Shown: positions 45,786 to 56,248, counted from the first letter of the stretch. The stretch: 64,000 nucleotides of DNA from Roseibium aquae (GCF_008711285.1 NZ_VXDC01000005.1:248001-312000); one strand, 5' to 3'. Made by a program: numbers and translations. The notes: generated from the letters alone by a model not told the origin.

Positions 45786-48556
45786 GCTCCGAAACGCAAT
45801 TTACATTGAATGGCCGCGATGTCAGCGCCCGGGACGGCGAAACCATCTGGCAGGTTGCGAAACGCGAGGGCGTTGCCATCCCGCATCTGTGCCACAAGGA
45901 TGCGCCGGGTTACCGCTCGGACGGCAATTGCCGGGCCTGTATGGTCGACATTGAGGGCGAACGGACCCTGTCCGCGTCGTGTATCCGGGTTCCGTCCGAG
46001 GGGATGGTTGTCAATACCGCGACCGAACGGGCGAAGAAGGCGCGGGAAATGGTGTTCGAGCTTTTGATGGCCGATCAGCCGCCCCGCGATGCCCATCCCG
46101 ATCCGCGAAGCGATTTCTGGAATTGGTCGGATGCCGTCGGCGTCTCGCAGAGCCGCTACGCGCCTTGCGCAAAACCCGCACAGGACATTTCCCATCCGGC
46201 GATCGCCGTCAATCTCGAAGCCTGCATCGCCTGCAATCTGTGTGAGCGGGCCTGCCGGGAGGTTCAGGTCAACGATGTGATCGGCATGGGCGCGCGCGGT
46301 GCTCACACCGCCCCGGTTTTCGACCTGTCCGATCCGATGGGCGACAGCACTTGTGTGGCCTGTGGCGAGTGCGTCGAGGCGTGTCCGACCGGCGCGTTGA
46401 TGGAAAAGAGCCTTCTGGACGAAACCGCGAAGGTGCGCACCGTCTATGCGCAGGAAACCATCGACAGCGTGTGCCCGTTCTGCGGGGTTGGCTGCCTGAC
46501 ATCGGTCTCCGTCAAGGATGGGAAGATCGTCAAGGTGGACGGGCGCAACGGTCCTGCCAATGAAAACCGGCTCTGCGTCAAAGGCCGGTTCGGCTTCGAT
46601 TACGTTTCCAATCCTGAGCGCTTGACCGTGCCACTGATCCGCCGGGCGGATGCACCCAAAGACCCGAACTTTGCCCTGACCTTTGAAAACCGGTTCGAGG
46701 TGTTCCGCGAAGCCAGTTGGGACGAAGCGCTGGAACGCGCCGCCGGCGGCCTCAAAGCGGCTCATGACAGAAAAGGCGGAGCCGGGATTGCCGGGTTCGG
46801 CTCGGCCAAGGGCTCCAACGAGGAAGCCTATCTCTTCCAGAAGCTGATCCGGCAGGGGTTCGGCACGAACAATGTCGATCACTGCACCCGCCTATGCCAC
46901 GCGTCTTCGGTGGCCGCGCTGATGGAAGGCATCGGGTCCGGGGCCGTGACGGCGCCGTTCACGGCGGCGGAAGACGCCGATTGCATGATCGTGATCGGGG
47001 CAAGACCCGAACAAAACCATCCGGTGGCAGCCACTTACATCAAGCAGGCGGCCAAGAAGGGCACCAAACTGATCGTGATGGATCCGCGCGGGCAGGGCCT
47101 CATGCGCCATGCGGATTACGGGCTGAAGTTCAAACCGGGTACTGATGTCGCGATGCTGAACGCGATCCTCAACGTGATCGTGACGGAGCGGCTTTATGAC
47201 GAGCAGTATATCGCGGCCCATGTCGACGGCTTTGAGGCGCTGAAGGTGAAGATCGCGGCGTTCACGCCAGAAGCCATGGAGCCGGTCTGCGGTATCGACG
47301 CGGAGACCTTGCGCCAGGTTGCCCGCCTTTATGCGACGTCGGCCAAATCGATCATTTTCTGGGGCATGGGGGTTTCTCAGCATGTCCATGGGACCGACAA
47401 TGTCCGCTGCCTGATCGCCATGGCTCTGACCACAGGCCAGATCGGCCGGCCGGGCACCGGGCTGCATCCGCTGCGCGGCCAGAACAACGTGCAGGGCGCA
47501 TCGGACGCCGGGCTGATCCCGATGGTCTTCCCGGATTATCGTTCGGTCGAAAATCCGGACATTCGGGCAGAGTTCGAGGACGCCTGGGGCCGGACGCTCG
47601 ATCCCGTGCGCGGGCTGACCGTGGTCGAGATCATGAACGATATTCTCGCGGACGGCATCGAGGCCATGTACATCATGGGTGAAAACCCGGCCATGTCCGA
47701 CCCGGATCAAACCCATGCCCGCAAGGCTCTTGCGACGCTTAAGCATCTGGTGGTGCAGGATATCTTTTTGACCGAAACGGCCTGGCATGCGGATGTCATC
47801 CTGCCGGCTTCGGCCCATGCCGAAAAGCTCGGCACTTATACGAACACGAACCGGCAGGTCCAGATCGGCCGTCCGGCGGTGTCGCTTCCCGGTGAGGCGC
47901 GGGAAGACTGGCGGATCATTGTCGACCTCGCAGCCCGCCTCGGGCTTGCGTGGGCCTATGACGGTGTCCCAGACGTTTATGAGGAAATGCGCGGGCATAT
48001 GACCTCCCTGGACAACATTTCCTGGGAGCGCCTGGAAAACGAGGGATCTGTGACCTACCCGGCCGAAGCTTTCGACAAGCCGGGAAGCGAAATCCTGTTC
48101 GGTCAATCCTTCCCGACGGCTGACGGCCGGGCCCGGATCGTACCGACCGACCTGGTTCCGCCGGATGAGGTTCCGGACGCGGACTTCCCGATGGTGCTGA
48201 CCACCGGCCGGATGCTGGAGCATTGGCATACAGGCGCGATGACGCGGCGGGCCACTGTCCTGGATGCGATCGAGCCCGAACCGGTCGTGTCGATGAATCC
48301 ACACGACATCAAGCGGCAAGGTTTCGACATCGGTCAGCAGGTCACGGTCGAAACGCGGCGAGGAACCATCACGCTAACGCTTCGGGCGGACCGGGACGTC
48401 TCGGAAGGCATGCTGTTCGTACCGTTCTGCTTCTTCGAGGCACCGGCGAACTTCCTGACCAATCCGCAACTGGATCCGTTCGGCAAGATCCCGGAATTCA
48501 AGTTCTGCGCGGCTCGCATCCGCTCTGCGGAGGACCGCATGCTGGCTGCAGAGTAG
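45782..48556 (+). CDS. NAD-dependent formate dehydrogenase, alpha (molybdo/tungsto-pterin) subunit
   Basis: 924 residues from ATG 45782 (TGATG overlap). N-terminal [2Fe-2S] domain with HLCHKDAPGYRSDGNCRACM, a two-cluster ferredoxin part (ACIACNLCERAC, CVACGECVEACP), the pterin [4Fe-4S] site CPFCGVGC and the metal-cofactor loop NNVDHCTRLCHASSV. The metal ligand is Cys, not selenocysteine. It oxidises formate to CO2. Mo or W cannot be told from sequence. No FdhD/FdsC chaperone gene is adjacent; it must be elsewhere. A terminator hairpin follows at 48569. Confidence 0.93.
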   Translation: MSSETQFTLNGRDVSARDGETIWQVAKREGVAIPHLCHKDAPGYRSDGNCRACMVDIEGERTLSASCIRVPSEGMVVNTATERAKKAREMVFELLMADQPPRDAHPDPRSDFWNWSDAVGVSQSRYAPCAKPAQDISHPAIAVNLEACIACNLCERACREVQVNDVIGMGARGAHTAPVFDLSDPMGDSTCVACGECVEACPTGALMEKSLLDETAKVRTVYAQETIDSVCPFCGVGCLTSVSVKDGKIVKVDGRNGPANENRLCVKGRFGFDYVSNPERLTVPLIRRADAPKDPNFALTFENRFEVFREASWDEALERAAGGLKAAHDRKGGAGIAGFGSAKGSNEEAYLFQKLIRQGFGTNNVDHCTRLCHASSVAALMEGIGSGAVTAPFTAAEDADCMIVIGARPEQNHPVAATYIKQAAKKGTKLIVMDPRGQGLMRHADYGLKFKPGTDVAMLNAILNVIVTERLYDEQYIAAHVDGFEALKVKIAAFTPEAMEPVCGIDAETLRQVARLYATSAKSIIFWGMGVSQHVHGTDNVRCLIAMALTTGQIGRPGTGLHPLRGQNNVQGASDAGLIPMVFPDYRSVENPDIRAEFEDAWGRTLDPVRGLTVVEIMNDILADGIEAMYIMGENPAMSDPDQTHARKALATLKHLVVQDIFLTETAWHADVILPASAHAEKLGTYTNTNRQVQIGRPAVSLPGEAREDWRIIVDLAARLGLAWAYDGVPDVYEEMRGHMTSLDNISWERLENEGSVTYPAEAFDKPGSEILFGQSFPTADGRARIVPTDLVPPDEVPDADFPMVLTTGRMLEHWHTGAMTRRATVLDAIEPEPVVSMNPHDIKRQGFDIGQQVTVETRRGTITLTLRADRDVSEGMLFVPFCFFEAPANFLTNPQLDPFGKIPEFKFCAARIRSAEDRMLAAE

Positions 48557-48568
48557 CCGTAAAATGAA

Positions 48569-48592
48569 AGAAGCGGCCGAGAGGCCGCTTCT
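48569..48592. terminator. Bidirectional terminator hairpin between fdh and the unknown exported protein
   Basis: AGAAGCGGCC and GGCCGCTTCT pair perfectly (10 bp) around a GAGA loop. It lies in the 58-base gap between converging genes. T-runs are weak on both sides, but position and stability suggest it stops both transcripts. Confidence 0.65.
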
Positions 48593-48614
48593 CTGTTGGT
48601 ATTGCGCAGACCGC

Positions 48615-50762
48615 TTACTCGGCACTGATTTGCAAATTCAGAAGATCTGGCAGGGTTTGCGGCGCTGCCAGATTTCCCAGGATTTGTGTCAGCGGGATAG
48701 AATTGGCCGGCTTGACACTGATGTTCAGCGTCCCGGTCTCTTTCAGGAAGCGGGTCGCGGCGTCCCGGGTCATTTCCGTGAAGGCTTCGTTTTGAAAAAA
48801 CGCGGTTGCCTCAACGGCCTGCTCGATGAAGGCCGCGGTCATTACGCTTTCAGGAACGCCTGCGTCCTTTGCAGCAAACGCCAGCCCGCTCTCGATCAGG
48901 CCGTCGTCTACAAAACGAAACTCCCCATCCACGAAACTGGCCATGGCGAGCGCAATTTGGCCTTGCCCTTGCGGGTCCTCCAAGGCCGCGCGGGGAACAT
49001 TCGCGAAGCGAAGCGATCCTTCCAGCGTCCCGATACCCGCCACCGACACATATATGCGCTCCAGGGTGAGATCCTGGCTTGCTTCATCCCAGTAGATCCG
49101 GGTTTCGTCCGACCAGGTCAGTGTGTCCAGTCCCAACCCTTCGAGCACCTGACGGGCGTCCGCATCTTCGATCACGGAGACCGGAAGGGTAAAGTTGTCG
49201 GTCCGCAGTTCGATTGCCGTTGGAATCGGCGGAACCGTGGTCCAAAGATCCAGGACATAAAGATCCAGCGCGATTGGATCCGTGCCGGGCAAATTGATGT
49301 CGAGCCCTTCGACCGTGATTCCGAACGACCGCGGTGCAAAAGCCCGGGCAACGGCCAACGGGTTTTTGTCGGCGAAGGAAGGATCGTTCACAAGCTGATC
49401 GATCATGTCACTCATTGGCCCATAATCGGCGAACTCGATATCTCCAATGCTCGCAAGGTTCAGGCTGAAAGAGCCGCCTTCGGGCAGGGCAGGGGCATTC
49501 ACGCCCGCGATGTCAAGGCTGCCAATTCCGTCAGGACCAATGTCGGTCATACCCATTTCGCTGATTTCGAATGAGAAACCGCTATCGGGCCCACCGATAT
49601 CTGGAACCGATACGGCAATGTCGTTGATCAGGGCAACATCCACGCCGAAGGACCGGTAGAGTTGAAGCGCGCCGCGTATGGCGTCTTCCACCCTGGGCTC
49701 TTCGCCGCGCAACAGCTGATCGAGCAAACCGAGAAAGTCGAAGTCCCGCTTGATGACGTAAATGTTTTCGACCCGCGACTCACCGCCGCGGATTTCAAGC
49801 GCCACGCCGCCTCCAAGATCCTGGCGGCTTTCGTAACCGCGCGCGATCTGTGAGCCGGTAATCGTCACCCGTTCGCCGGTTTCGGGGATGGCCGGGTCGA
49901 ACAGATCGACGATGGCCATGGCATCGATGTCTTTGTAGACCGTTTCTCCATAGCGGGTGGTCTGGGAGAGCATTTCCCCCGTCGCCTCGTTCCGGGTCAG
50001 CGTGTTTTGAACGATGCTATCGATGCCATATTCGGCAACCCGTCCGGCAGCAGCGTTTAACGCGCGATAGCCGTTCATCTGCCCGGTTGCGGAGAAAACA
50101 AGTTGCTCGCCGTCCGGGGATGTTTCATAGGCCTCCATGGTCAGAGCCATGGCACCGATTGTTGTTGTTTCATACGAAGACCCAAGCACCGCGCGGGCAA
50201 AAGCAAGCCAGCGGCTTGCCGGACGTTCCGGATCTGCGGCCGGTAGGGCGGGCACCTCGAAGCTGTAATCTGTAATCTCGGTATCAATGAAACGGAATTC
50301 GAATTGGCCGCGTCCCTGACCGGCGGACTCGGCACGTATCACGAGGCGGGCATCATCCGAATAGGACCAATTGCGAGCGCTAAAAGTGCCATTCTCCTCA
50401 TCGAAGCCTTCGATGATGGTGGTGCCGGCCGTGAAAACCAATTCGTAGGTAAGTTCGTCCTCAGGCGTTGCCTGATTGCTTTCCTCCCCCTCGGGAAGCG
50501 GGAATGTGCCGGAAAGCACAAGACGGTCATCGGCGATCACAAGACGGTCCGCCGATGCCTCATATCGCACGCCGCCGTTCGATGTCTCGAAGCCAAGCGC
50601 TTCGATGCGGTCGATATACGCGGCATAGTCGGCCTCGGCTGAGTTCTGAGCCCCGGCTGGGGACAGAATGGCACCGGACATGAGCGTCGCACCCAACAAC
50701 ACGGAAAGCCGCTGACGTTGGAAAGCTGAATGGAAAAAATCATGAATACTGAGCAAGGTCAC
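48615..50762 (-). CDS. Large exported protein of unknown function
   Basis: About 715 residues from a GTG at 50762; ATG 50789 or TTG 50813 are alternatives. A signal peptide is visible (RLSVLLGATLMSGAILSPAGAQ, cleavage after GAQ). The mature protein is acidic, rich in beta-strand-like alternating patterns and has no cysteine motif or known catalytic motif. Repeated phrases such as GVDVALINDIAVSVPDIGG and GSLDIAGVNAPALPEGGS resemble lipid- or AsmA-like repeat folds but not enough to name. It converges on fdh and stands alone, upstream end at the queG gene. I do not recognise the family. Confidence 0.8.
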   Translation of the reverse strand: MTLLSIHDFFHSAFQRQRLSVLLGATLMSGAILSPAGAQNSAEADYAAYIDRIEALGFETSNGGVRYEASADRLVIADDRLVLSGTFPLPEGEESNQATPEDELTYELVFTAGTTIIEGFDEENGTFSARNWSYSDDARLVIRAESAGQGRGQFEFRFIDTEITDYSFEVPALPAADPERPASRWLAFARAVLGSSYETTTIGAMALTMEAYETSPDGEQLVFSATGQMNGYRALNAAAGRVAEYGIDSIVQNTLTRNEATGEMLSQTTRYGETVYKDIDAMAIVDLFDPAIPETGERVTITGSQIARGYESRQDLGGGVALEIRGGESRVENIYVIKRDFDFLGLLDQLLRGEEPRVEDAIRGALQLYRSFGVDVALINDIAVSVPDIGGPDSGFSFEISEMGMTDIGPDGIGSLDIAGVNAPALPEGGSFSLNLASIGDIEFADYGPMSDMIDQLVNDPSFADKNPLAVARAFAPRSFGITVEGLDINLPGTDPIALDLYVLDLWTTVPPIPTAIELRTDNFTLPVSVIEDADARQVLEGLGLDTLTWSDETRIYWDEASQDLTLERIYVSVAGIGTLEGSLRFANVPRAALEDPQGQGQIALAMASFVDGEFRFVDDGLIESGLAFAAKDAGVPESVMTAAFIEQAVEATAFFQNEAFTEMTRDAATRFLKETGTLNISVKPANSIPLTQILGNLAAPQTLPDLLNLQISAE

Positions 50763-50867
50763 ACTCCACGGCTTTCCGTCAAACACCATTCCCAAAGAAC
50801 AATGAGACGCCAATGAGAAACAGGTATGTGTTATACGCCTCGGGATATGGCCTAACCGTGACTGTTG

Positions 50868-52025
50868 TCACACATCCGACGCGTGGGTCCATTCTACCTG
50901 TACGGACGGGTCAATTTCACACCAAGACTCCTGAGAGCGCAATCGCTCGAATGCACTCGATGAGAGCAAGGCGCGCAGGGCCCATACGGCGGTTCCGCGC
51001 AGAACCGGATCCGGCTCGCTCAAGAAGCGCTGGACCGCGGGTACGAGTTCTGTTTGGCCGGAGTTGCCGGCGGCGACAAGCACATTCCGCAGGAATCGTG
51101 AGCGTCCGATCCGTTTGATTGGGGATCCGGAAAAAAGCCTCCGGAAAGCGGCATCATCGAGTTCCAACAGGTCCGCCAGGCGTGGCGACACCAGATCTTC
51201 CCGCGCCCTCAGTTTTGCTTCCCTCGCTTGCGCAGCGAACTTGTTCCAGGGGCAGGCCGCCAGACAATCGTCGCACCCATAGATCCGGTTGCCCATATGC
51301 GGCCGGAACTCCAGGGGGATTGGGCCGTGATGTTCGATCGTCAGATAGGAGATACAACGGCGTGCATCGAGCTGGTAGGGCGCTGGAAAGGCGCCGGTCG
51401 GGCAGCAGTCGAGGCAGGCCCGGCAAGACCCGCAATGGTCGGGTTCGGCCTCCGAGGCGGGCAATTCCAATGTGGTGAAGATCGCACCGAGGAAAAACCA
51501 GGAACCGAGCTGGCGGGACACCAGATTGGTGTGTTTGCCTTGCCATCCCAAGCCGGCGGCTTCCGCCAGCGGCTTTTCCATGACCGGCGCGGTATCGACA
51601 AAAACCTTCACGTCGGTGGTGTCATGTGTTTTGGCCCGTGAAACGAGAAAACTGGCCAGTTCCTTCAGCTTGCCCTTGATGACATCGTGATAATCCCGAT
51701 GCCGCGCATAAACCGAGATGTTGCCGTGGTCCGGTTTTTGGAGGTTGGCCATCGGATGCTGGTCTGCGGTGTTGGCCGGACCATAATTCATTGCCAGCAT
51801 GATCACGGACCGGACTTCCGGCCACAGCGCGGTGGGCTCGCCCCTGCGGTCGGCCGTATCGGCCATCCAGGTCATGGAGCCGTGATACCCGGCATCCAGA
51901 AACTGCTCCAGCCGCTTACGTGCATGCGGGATGCTGTCGGGCGCGGCGATCTGTAACCCGTCGAACCCCAGGTCAGCCGCCTTCGCGCGGAGCGCCGAGA
52001 TCAGGGTCGCTGTCTTCTTGTCCAA
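50868..52025 (-). CDS. queG: Epoxyqueuosine reductase QueG
   Basis: 385 residues from TTG 52025 ([20 protein letters not shown]), 17 bases after the GST stop. Two [4Fe-4S] sites: [20 protein letters not shown] and [13 protein letters not shown], as in QueG, plus the cobalamin-binding N-terminal domain ([20 protein letters not shown]) and C-terminal HEAT-like helices. It performs the last step of queuosine modification of tRNA. Membership of the queG-GST pair beside uppP is common in Hyphomicrobiales. Confidence 0.93.
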   Translation of the reverse strand: MDKKTATLISALRAKAADLGFDGLQIAAPDSIPHARKRLEQFLDAGYHGSMTWMADTADRRGEPTALWPEVRSVIMLAMNYGPANTADQHPMANLQKPDHGNISVYARHRDYHDVIKGKLKELASFLVSRAKTHDTTDVKVFVDTAPVMEKPLAEAAGLGWQGKHTNLVSRQLGSWFFLGAIFTTLELPASEAEPDHCGSCRACLDCCPTGAFPAPYQLDARRCISYLTIEHHGPIPLEFRPHMGNRIYGCDDCLAACPWNKFAAQAREAKLRAREDLVSPRLADLLELDDAAFRRLFSGSPIKRIGRSRFLRNVLVAAGNSGQTELVPAVQRFLSEPDPVLRGTAVWALRALLSSSAFERLRSQESWCEIDPSVQVEWTHASDV

Positions 52026-52042
52026 GTCCGTGCCGTCTTTGG

Positions 52043-52735
52043 TCAGAAGTCGAGATCTGCATAGGTTTGGGCCGGCGGCATTCCGAGGATCTTTTCCTGC
52101 AGAAGGGGGCGCATGCACGGCCTCGATTTCATGCGAGCGTACCAGTTCTTGATGTTTTCGTCAGCACTCCAGGGAACTTCGCCAAGATAGTCCGCGCAAG
52201 ACATCTCTGCGGCCAGGGCGAAATCGGCAAAGGACAACCGGTCCCCGCCCAGCCATCGCCGGGACGCGATGAGATAGCCGAAATATTTCAGGTGGTGCTG
52301 AATGTTTGCCCGCGCGACCCTGAGAGCGTTGGAATCGGGCTCGCCGCCGCCGGCGGTGCGCGGCATGGTCTGTTTGTAGATGCGCTCCCGCACCAGATGT
52401 CCGACCACTTCCTGATCGAACTTGCCCAATGCCCAATCGACAAGGCGGCGGGTTTCCGCGCGGGCTTCCGGGTGGTCCGGCATCAAGCGCCGGTCGGCCA
52501 TGGCATATCCGCGGGTTTCATCAAGATATTCGACGATCGGTCCAGGACCACAGATCGCGGGCCCCTCGTTTTCGACAATCACCGGAACCGTGCCGGCGGC
52601 ATTCAACCGCAGCAGCTCCTGTGGACGTTCCCAGGGGTTTACGGCGACGCTCTGGAATTCCGCGCCATACTCGAACAGAACCATGCGGATGAAGCGCGAG
52701 GACGGTGAAAAGGGATGATGATATAGGGTCAGCAT
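52043..52735 (-). CDS. Glutathione S-transferase family protein
   Basis: 230 residues. N-terminal thioredoxin-like domain: [20 protein letters not shown] and [20 protein letters not shown], then the all-helical C-terminal domain with [20 protein letters not shown]. Glutathione site residues (Ser/Pro in SPSSR, cis-Pro in TVPV, ExxS-like in GPGPIVEYL) fit. Often found next to queG in related genomes; physiological substrate unknown. Confidence 0.9.
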   Translation of the reverse strand: MLTLYHHPFSPSSRFIRMVLFEYGAEFQSVAVNPWERPQELLRLNAAGTVPVIVENEGPAICGPGPIVEYLDETRGYAMADRRLMPDHPEARAETRRLVDWALGKFDQEVVGHLVRERIYKQTMPRTAGGGEPDSNALRVARANIQHHLKYFGYLIASRRWLGGDRLSFADFALAAEMSCADYLGEVPWSADENIKNWYARMKSRPCMRPLLQEKILGMPPAQTYADLDF

Positions 52736-52935
52736 GGGGCCGGATGTCCCTGAGGGTCTGGTACGCGCTGTCGCGATGGGGTCGGCCGCGCATCTATCTC
52801 CAGAATATGACCATAGGGTGGTTATCAGGACCTTGCCGGGCAGTCCTGTTGGAAAGGTTTTTTTGACCTTACCGCGTTAAAACGCCGGGCCGCCCGTGAT
52901 ACGGCGTCCATCGTCGCGAACAAAGCTGGAAGCTC

Positions 52936-53742
52936 ATGGATAATCAGACCATTGTCAGCGCATTGATCCTCGGAATCGTGGAAGGGCTGACGGAGTTCAT
53001 TCCCGTCTCTTCCACCGGACATCTCTTGCTTCTTGGCCATTTCATGGGCTTTGAAAGCACCGGCAAGACCTTTGAGGTTCTCATTCAGCTCGGCGCGATC
53101 CTGGCGATCTTGACCGTATATTCCGCGCGCCTTTGGACCTTGGCGGTTTCGATGCCGAGCGATGCCGCGAGCCGGCGATTCGTTGCGGGCATTTTGCTCG
53201 CCTTTCTGCCGGCCGCGGTGATTGGGGTGTTGGCGCATGATTTCATCAAGACGGTCCTGTTCGAAACACCGGCGCTGATTTGCACCATGCTCATCCTTGG
53301 CGGATTTATCCTTCTTTGGATTGACCGGTTGCCGCTCAAGCCGCGCTACACGGATGTCACCGATTATCCGATCAGCCTGTGTTTGAAGATCGGGTTCTGC
53401 CAGTGCCTGGCGATGGTGCCCGGTGTGTCCCGATCCGGCGCGACCATCGTCGGTTCGCTCCTGATGGGCACTGACAAGCGCTCGGCGGCAGAATTCACCT
53501 TCTTCCTGGCCATGCCGACCATGGCCGGCGCCTTCGCCTACGATCTTTACAAGAACCGGAATGTGCTCTCCATCGACGATGCGACGATTATTGCGATTGG
53601 CTTCGTTGCCTCGTTTGTGGCCGGCGTCTTCGTGGTGAGAGGTTTGTTGAATTTCGTGACCCGCCACGGGTTCGCCCCTTTCGCATGGTGGCGGATCGGG
53701 GTCGGGCTGGCGGGTTTCGCGGGACTGTACCTGGTGGGATGA
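52936..53742 (+). CDS. uppP: Undecaprenyl-diphosphatase UppP/BacA
   Basis: 268 residues with GGAAGCTC before ATG 52936. Motifs: [20 protein letters not shown] (catalytic Glu region) and [19 protein letters not shown] (catalytic Arg), and eight hydrophobic segments. It dephosphorylates undecaprenyl pyrophosphate in the inner membrane and confers bacitracin resistance. Divergent from the GST gene; converges on the NDUFA9-like gene. Confidence 0.97.
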   Translation: MDNQTIVSALILGIVEGLTEFIPVSSTGHLLLLGHFMGFESTGKTFEVLIQLGAILAILTVYSARLWTLAVSMPSDAASRRFVAGILLAFLPAAVIGVLAHDFIKTVLFETPALICTMLILGGFILLWIDRLPLKPRYTDVTDYPISLCLKIGFCQCLAMVPGVSRSGATIVGSLLMGTDKRSAAEFTFFLAMPTMAGAFAYDLYKNRNVLSIDDATIIAIGFVASFVAGVFVVRGLLNFVTRHGFAPFAWWRIGVGLAGFAGLYLVG

Positions 53743-53861
53743 GGCGCACGGCCCCGCACGGCGGACCAAGGCGAACCGATGCGGTCAAAGTCATGGCTTG
53801 TCGCGACACTGCCGCCTTAAAGGGCCGGGCCGTAAACCCGATGCCGGTGCGGGCTGGACAC

Positions 53862-54836
53862 CTAGGTGGTCCGGTAGGTGTCGTACTGGCCGTGTTCTGA
53901 AAAACGTCCCAGGTAGGTCGGCAGAATGGTTCGCAGCGTGCTCGGCGAAATGCCGATGCCCGTCAGCGTGCGGCCTTCGTTGACGGCCTGTTCTGACACG
54001 ATGTTGTCGGTCTTCAGCAGCTCCACCTGATCGACGGTGATCGGCGCAAACGGCAAAAGCTGCATGATCCGTCCCATGGCTGACGCGACCGGGAACGGCA
54101 AGGGCGCAAGCAGCCGCCGCCGCCCTGTAATGTCCATCATCAGTTCCAGGCACTGCTTGAAACTTTGGATTTCCGGGCCGCCCAGCTCGTACACGGTTCC
54201 CGGGGTCAATTTGCCATCCACCGCCAGCGCGACGGCCTCGGCCACGTCGGACACATAGACGGGCTGAAATTTCGTGTGTCCGCCGCCGATCAGCGGCAGG
54301 GCGGGCGCCAATTTCGCCATGGACGCGAACTTGTTGAAGAACTCGTCTTCTGGACCAAAGACGATGGAAGGCCGCAGGATGATGCTGTCGGGCAGGGTTT
54401 CCAGGATCCCGGCTTCCCCGGCCGCTTTCGATCTTGCATAGGCCGATTTGGAATTCGCATCGGCGCCAATCGCCGACACGTGGGTGATCCGCATCACGCC
54501 TGCCGCCTGTGCGGCCTCCGCGATCGCGCGCGGACCGAAAGCCTGGACCGCGTCAAAGGTCTGTTTTCCGCTCGGCGCGAGGATCCCGACGCAGTTCACG
54601 ACCGCGTCCGCGCCCTCGACCGCGCGATCCACCGACCAGCGCACGCGCAGATTGGCTTGGATCGGCATGATCTGGCCCGGCACGCCAAGTGGCTGAAGAT
54701 GAGCGGCAAGATCGGGACGGCGGACGGCGGCGCGCACCCGGTAGCCGCGTTTGGCCAATGCTTGGACGACATGCCTGCCGATAAAGCCGGAGCCGCCAAA
54801 AACCGTGACGAGTTTGCCGTTCAGTGCCGTGGCCAT
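53862..54836 (-). CDS. Complex I NDUFA9 subunit family protein (NAD-dependent epimerase fold)
   Basis: 324 residues from ATG 54836 (8 bases after GAGGG; ATG 54842 is an alternative). Atypical SDR: GKLVTVFGGSGFIGRHVVQA, VNCVGILAPSGKQTF, THVSAIGADANSKSAYARSK and ILRPSIVFGPEDEFFNKFA. The family includes the NDUFA9 accessory subunit of complex I; the alphaproteobacterial member is usually encoded beside uppP as here. Location is likely membrane-associated. No catalytic activity is established. Confidence 0.92.
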   Translation of the reverse strand: MATALNGKLVTVFGGSGFIGRHVVQALAKRGYRVRAAVRRPDLAAHLQPLGVPGQIMPIQANLRVRWSVDRAVEGADAVVNCVGILAPSGKQTFDAVQAFGPRAIAEAAQAAGVMRITHVSAIGADANSKSAYARSKAAGEAGILETLPDSIILRPSIVFGPEDEFFNKFASMAKLAPALPLIGGGHTKFQPVYVSDVAEAVALAVDGKLTPGTVYELGGPEIQSFKQCLELMMDITGRRRLLAPLPFPVASAMGRIMQLLPFAPITVDQVELLKTDNIVSEQAVNEGRTLTGIGISPSTLRTILPTYLGRFSEHGQYDTYRTT

Positions 54837-55003
54837 GCCCATTGCCCTCTTTCGCGTCCAGTCAGCCGCTGCGCAGTCGCAGTCGACGACCGTCTCTTAC
54901 TCTGTCGCACGGGACCTGTGAAGGCCTTCGCCGCTAGAAGTGAAAATGTGTCTGATTCAGTGATTGACAAGTCTGTGACAGCCCCTTACAAGCCGCCCTC
55001 ACA

Positions 55004-55090
55004 GCCCAGGTGGCGGAATTGGTAGACGCACTAGCTTCAGGTGCTAGCGCTGGAAACGGCGTGGAGGTTCGAGTCCTCTCCTGGGCACCA
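55004..55090 (+). tRNA. tRNA-Leu (anticodon CAG)
   Basis: 87 nt with encoded CCA (55088-55090). Acceptor GCCCAGG pairs with CCTGGGC, D arm TGGCGGAATTGGTAGACGC, anticodon stem CTAGC/GCTAG with loop TTCAGGT (anticodon CAG), a class II variable arm and T arm GGAGG-TTCGAGT-CCTCT (one weak pair). Discriminator A, as expected for leucine. A clear terminator follows. Confidence 0.97.
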
Positions 55091-55132
55091 AATTACAGTT
55101 TTGGATCATGCAGTTTGATCTGAAGTGAACGC

Positions 55133-55161
55133 AAAAAGCCCCGGTTTTCCGGGGCTTTTTT
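55133..55161 (+). terminator. Rho-independent terminator after tRNA-Leu
   Basis: AAAAAGCCCCGG (55133-55144), loop TTTT, CCGGGGCTTTTT (55149-55160) plus T: a 12-bp stem ending in a T-run, 42 bases after the tRNA. It could also work on the opposite strand (A-run reads as T-run). Confidence 0.9.
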
Positions 55162-55480
55162 CATTTGCGCCGGGGAAATTGGGCAGGGGTGACCAGAGCC
55201 GCCGGCCGCCGGGATGCTTGGGACTTCAGACTGTTCAGGCAGCGTTTCCGGTTTCCCCGCTTTACGCATTAAGCCCTGTTTCGTAGGTTGGAAGTCAGGT
55301 TCAGGCTTGTGAAAAAACACGATGCCGGAGCTTTGCCCGTGTTCGATTCAGGAACGGCCGAATGGGTTCATCGTCCGGTCGAAAAGAGGTGATGGCGTCA
55401 ACGCAGATCTTTGAGAGCCGATGGCTGCCCCGTTGCGGTGTTGACCGGGACAGGCGCGGTGCTACCTCGGAAAAAGCGGC
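55162..55480. other. Intergenic stretch, no feature seen
   Basis: About 320 bases between the tRNA-Leu terminator and the FkbM gene. I see no gene, repeat or hairpin that stands out; it should contain the promoter of the FkbM gene. Short open frames on the minus strand lack family character. Confidence 0.4.
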
Positions 55481-56248
55481 ATGCTGACCGCTGCCAAAAA
55501 GGCTTTCTATCGCGCGCGCGGCTATGTGCGGGGGCATGTGGGCGGCGATCCGTTCCGGCTCGATCCCTATCACAGCAAGTTCTGGAAAAAGGCGGAACGG
55601 GGGGCTTGGGAACCAGAGACGTTTGAAGTTCTTGAAGCGCATTTGTCGAAAGAGCGCGACTACATCGACATCGGCGCCTGGATCGGCCCGACCGTGCTTT
55701 TCGCCGCGAACCGGGCCCGCCATGTCTGGTGTTTCGAGCCGGACCCGGATGCTTTCCGTGCTTTGACCCGGAACCTGTCGTTAAACGGAATAGGAAATGT
55801 CAGCGCGTTGCCGGTGGCCCTATCGAACACGGCGGGAGTTGCACGCATGGCGAGTTTCAGGGGCGGGCGCGGCGACAGCATGACGAGTCTGCTGAAGGCG
55901 AATGCGGCCGACGCTGTCGACGTCGCGACCCTTGGATGGAACGATTTCGCTGGCCAGACGAACCTGTCGGCCGTGTCTTTGGTCAAAATGGACATCGAGG
56001 GAGCAGAGTTTTTCCTCCTGCCCACGCTCTTGGAATGGCTGCAGGCGCATCGCCCCGCCTTCTATCTGTCGACCCACGCGCCCTACCTGGCCGAAGACGT
56101 CCGGCGGGAAAAGATGGGAGAGGTGGCCCGGCTGCTGGCGTTCTATCCGAGGGTCACGGACAGCCGGACCGGCCGGACCGGTTTTCACCTTCTGACTGAA
56201 CCCGAGGCGTTGACCGGCTTTCAAAGTTTCGTGTTTCATTCCGCGTGA
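55481..56248 (+). CDS. FkbM family methyltransferase
   Basis: 255 residues. AdoMet-binding marks: RDYIDIGAWIGPTVLFAANR (motif I), VWCFEPDPDAFRALTRNL (acidic loop) and LVKMDIEGAEFFLLPTLLEW, the FkbM signature. N terminus AKKAFYRARGYVRGHVGGDP is basic. Such enzymes methylate sugars, polysaccharides or small metabolites; no glycan gene cluster is adjacent, so target unknown. Confidence 0.9.
   Translation: MLTAAKKAFYRARGYVRGHVGGDPFRLDPYHSKFWKKAERGAWEPETFEVLEAHLSKERDYIDIGAWIGPTVLFAANRARHVWCFEPDPDAFRALTRNLSLNGIGNVSALPVALSNTAGVARMASFRGGRGDSMTSLLKANAADAVDVATLGWNDFAGQTNLSAVSLVKMDIEGAEFFLLPTLLEWLQAHRPAFYLSTHAPYLAEDVRREKMGEVARLLAFYPRVTDSRTGRTGFHLLTEPEALTGFQSFVFHSA

Noticed and set aside
55093-55723. 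Minus-strand ORFs of 75 and 140 codons near tRNA-Leu
   Set aside because: They overlap the terminator and FkbM gene and have no family character.
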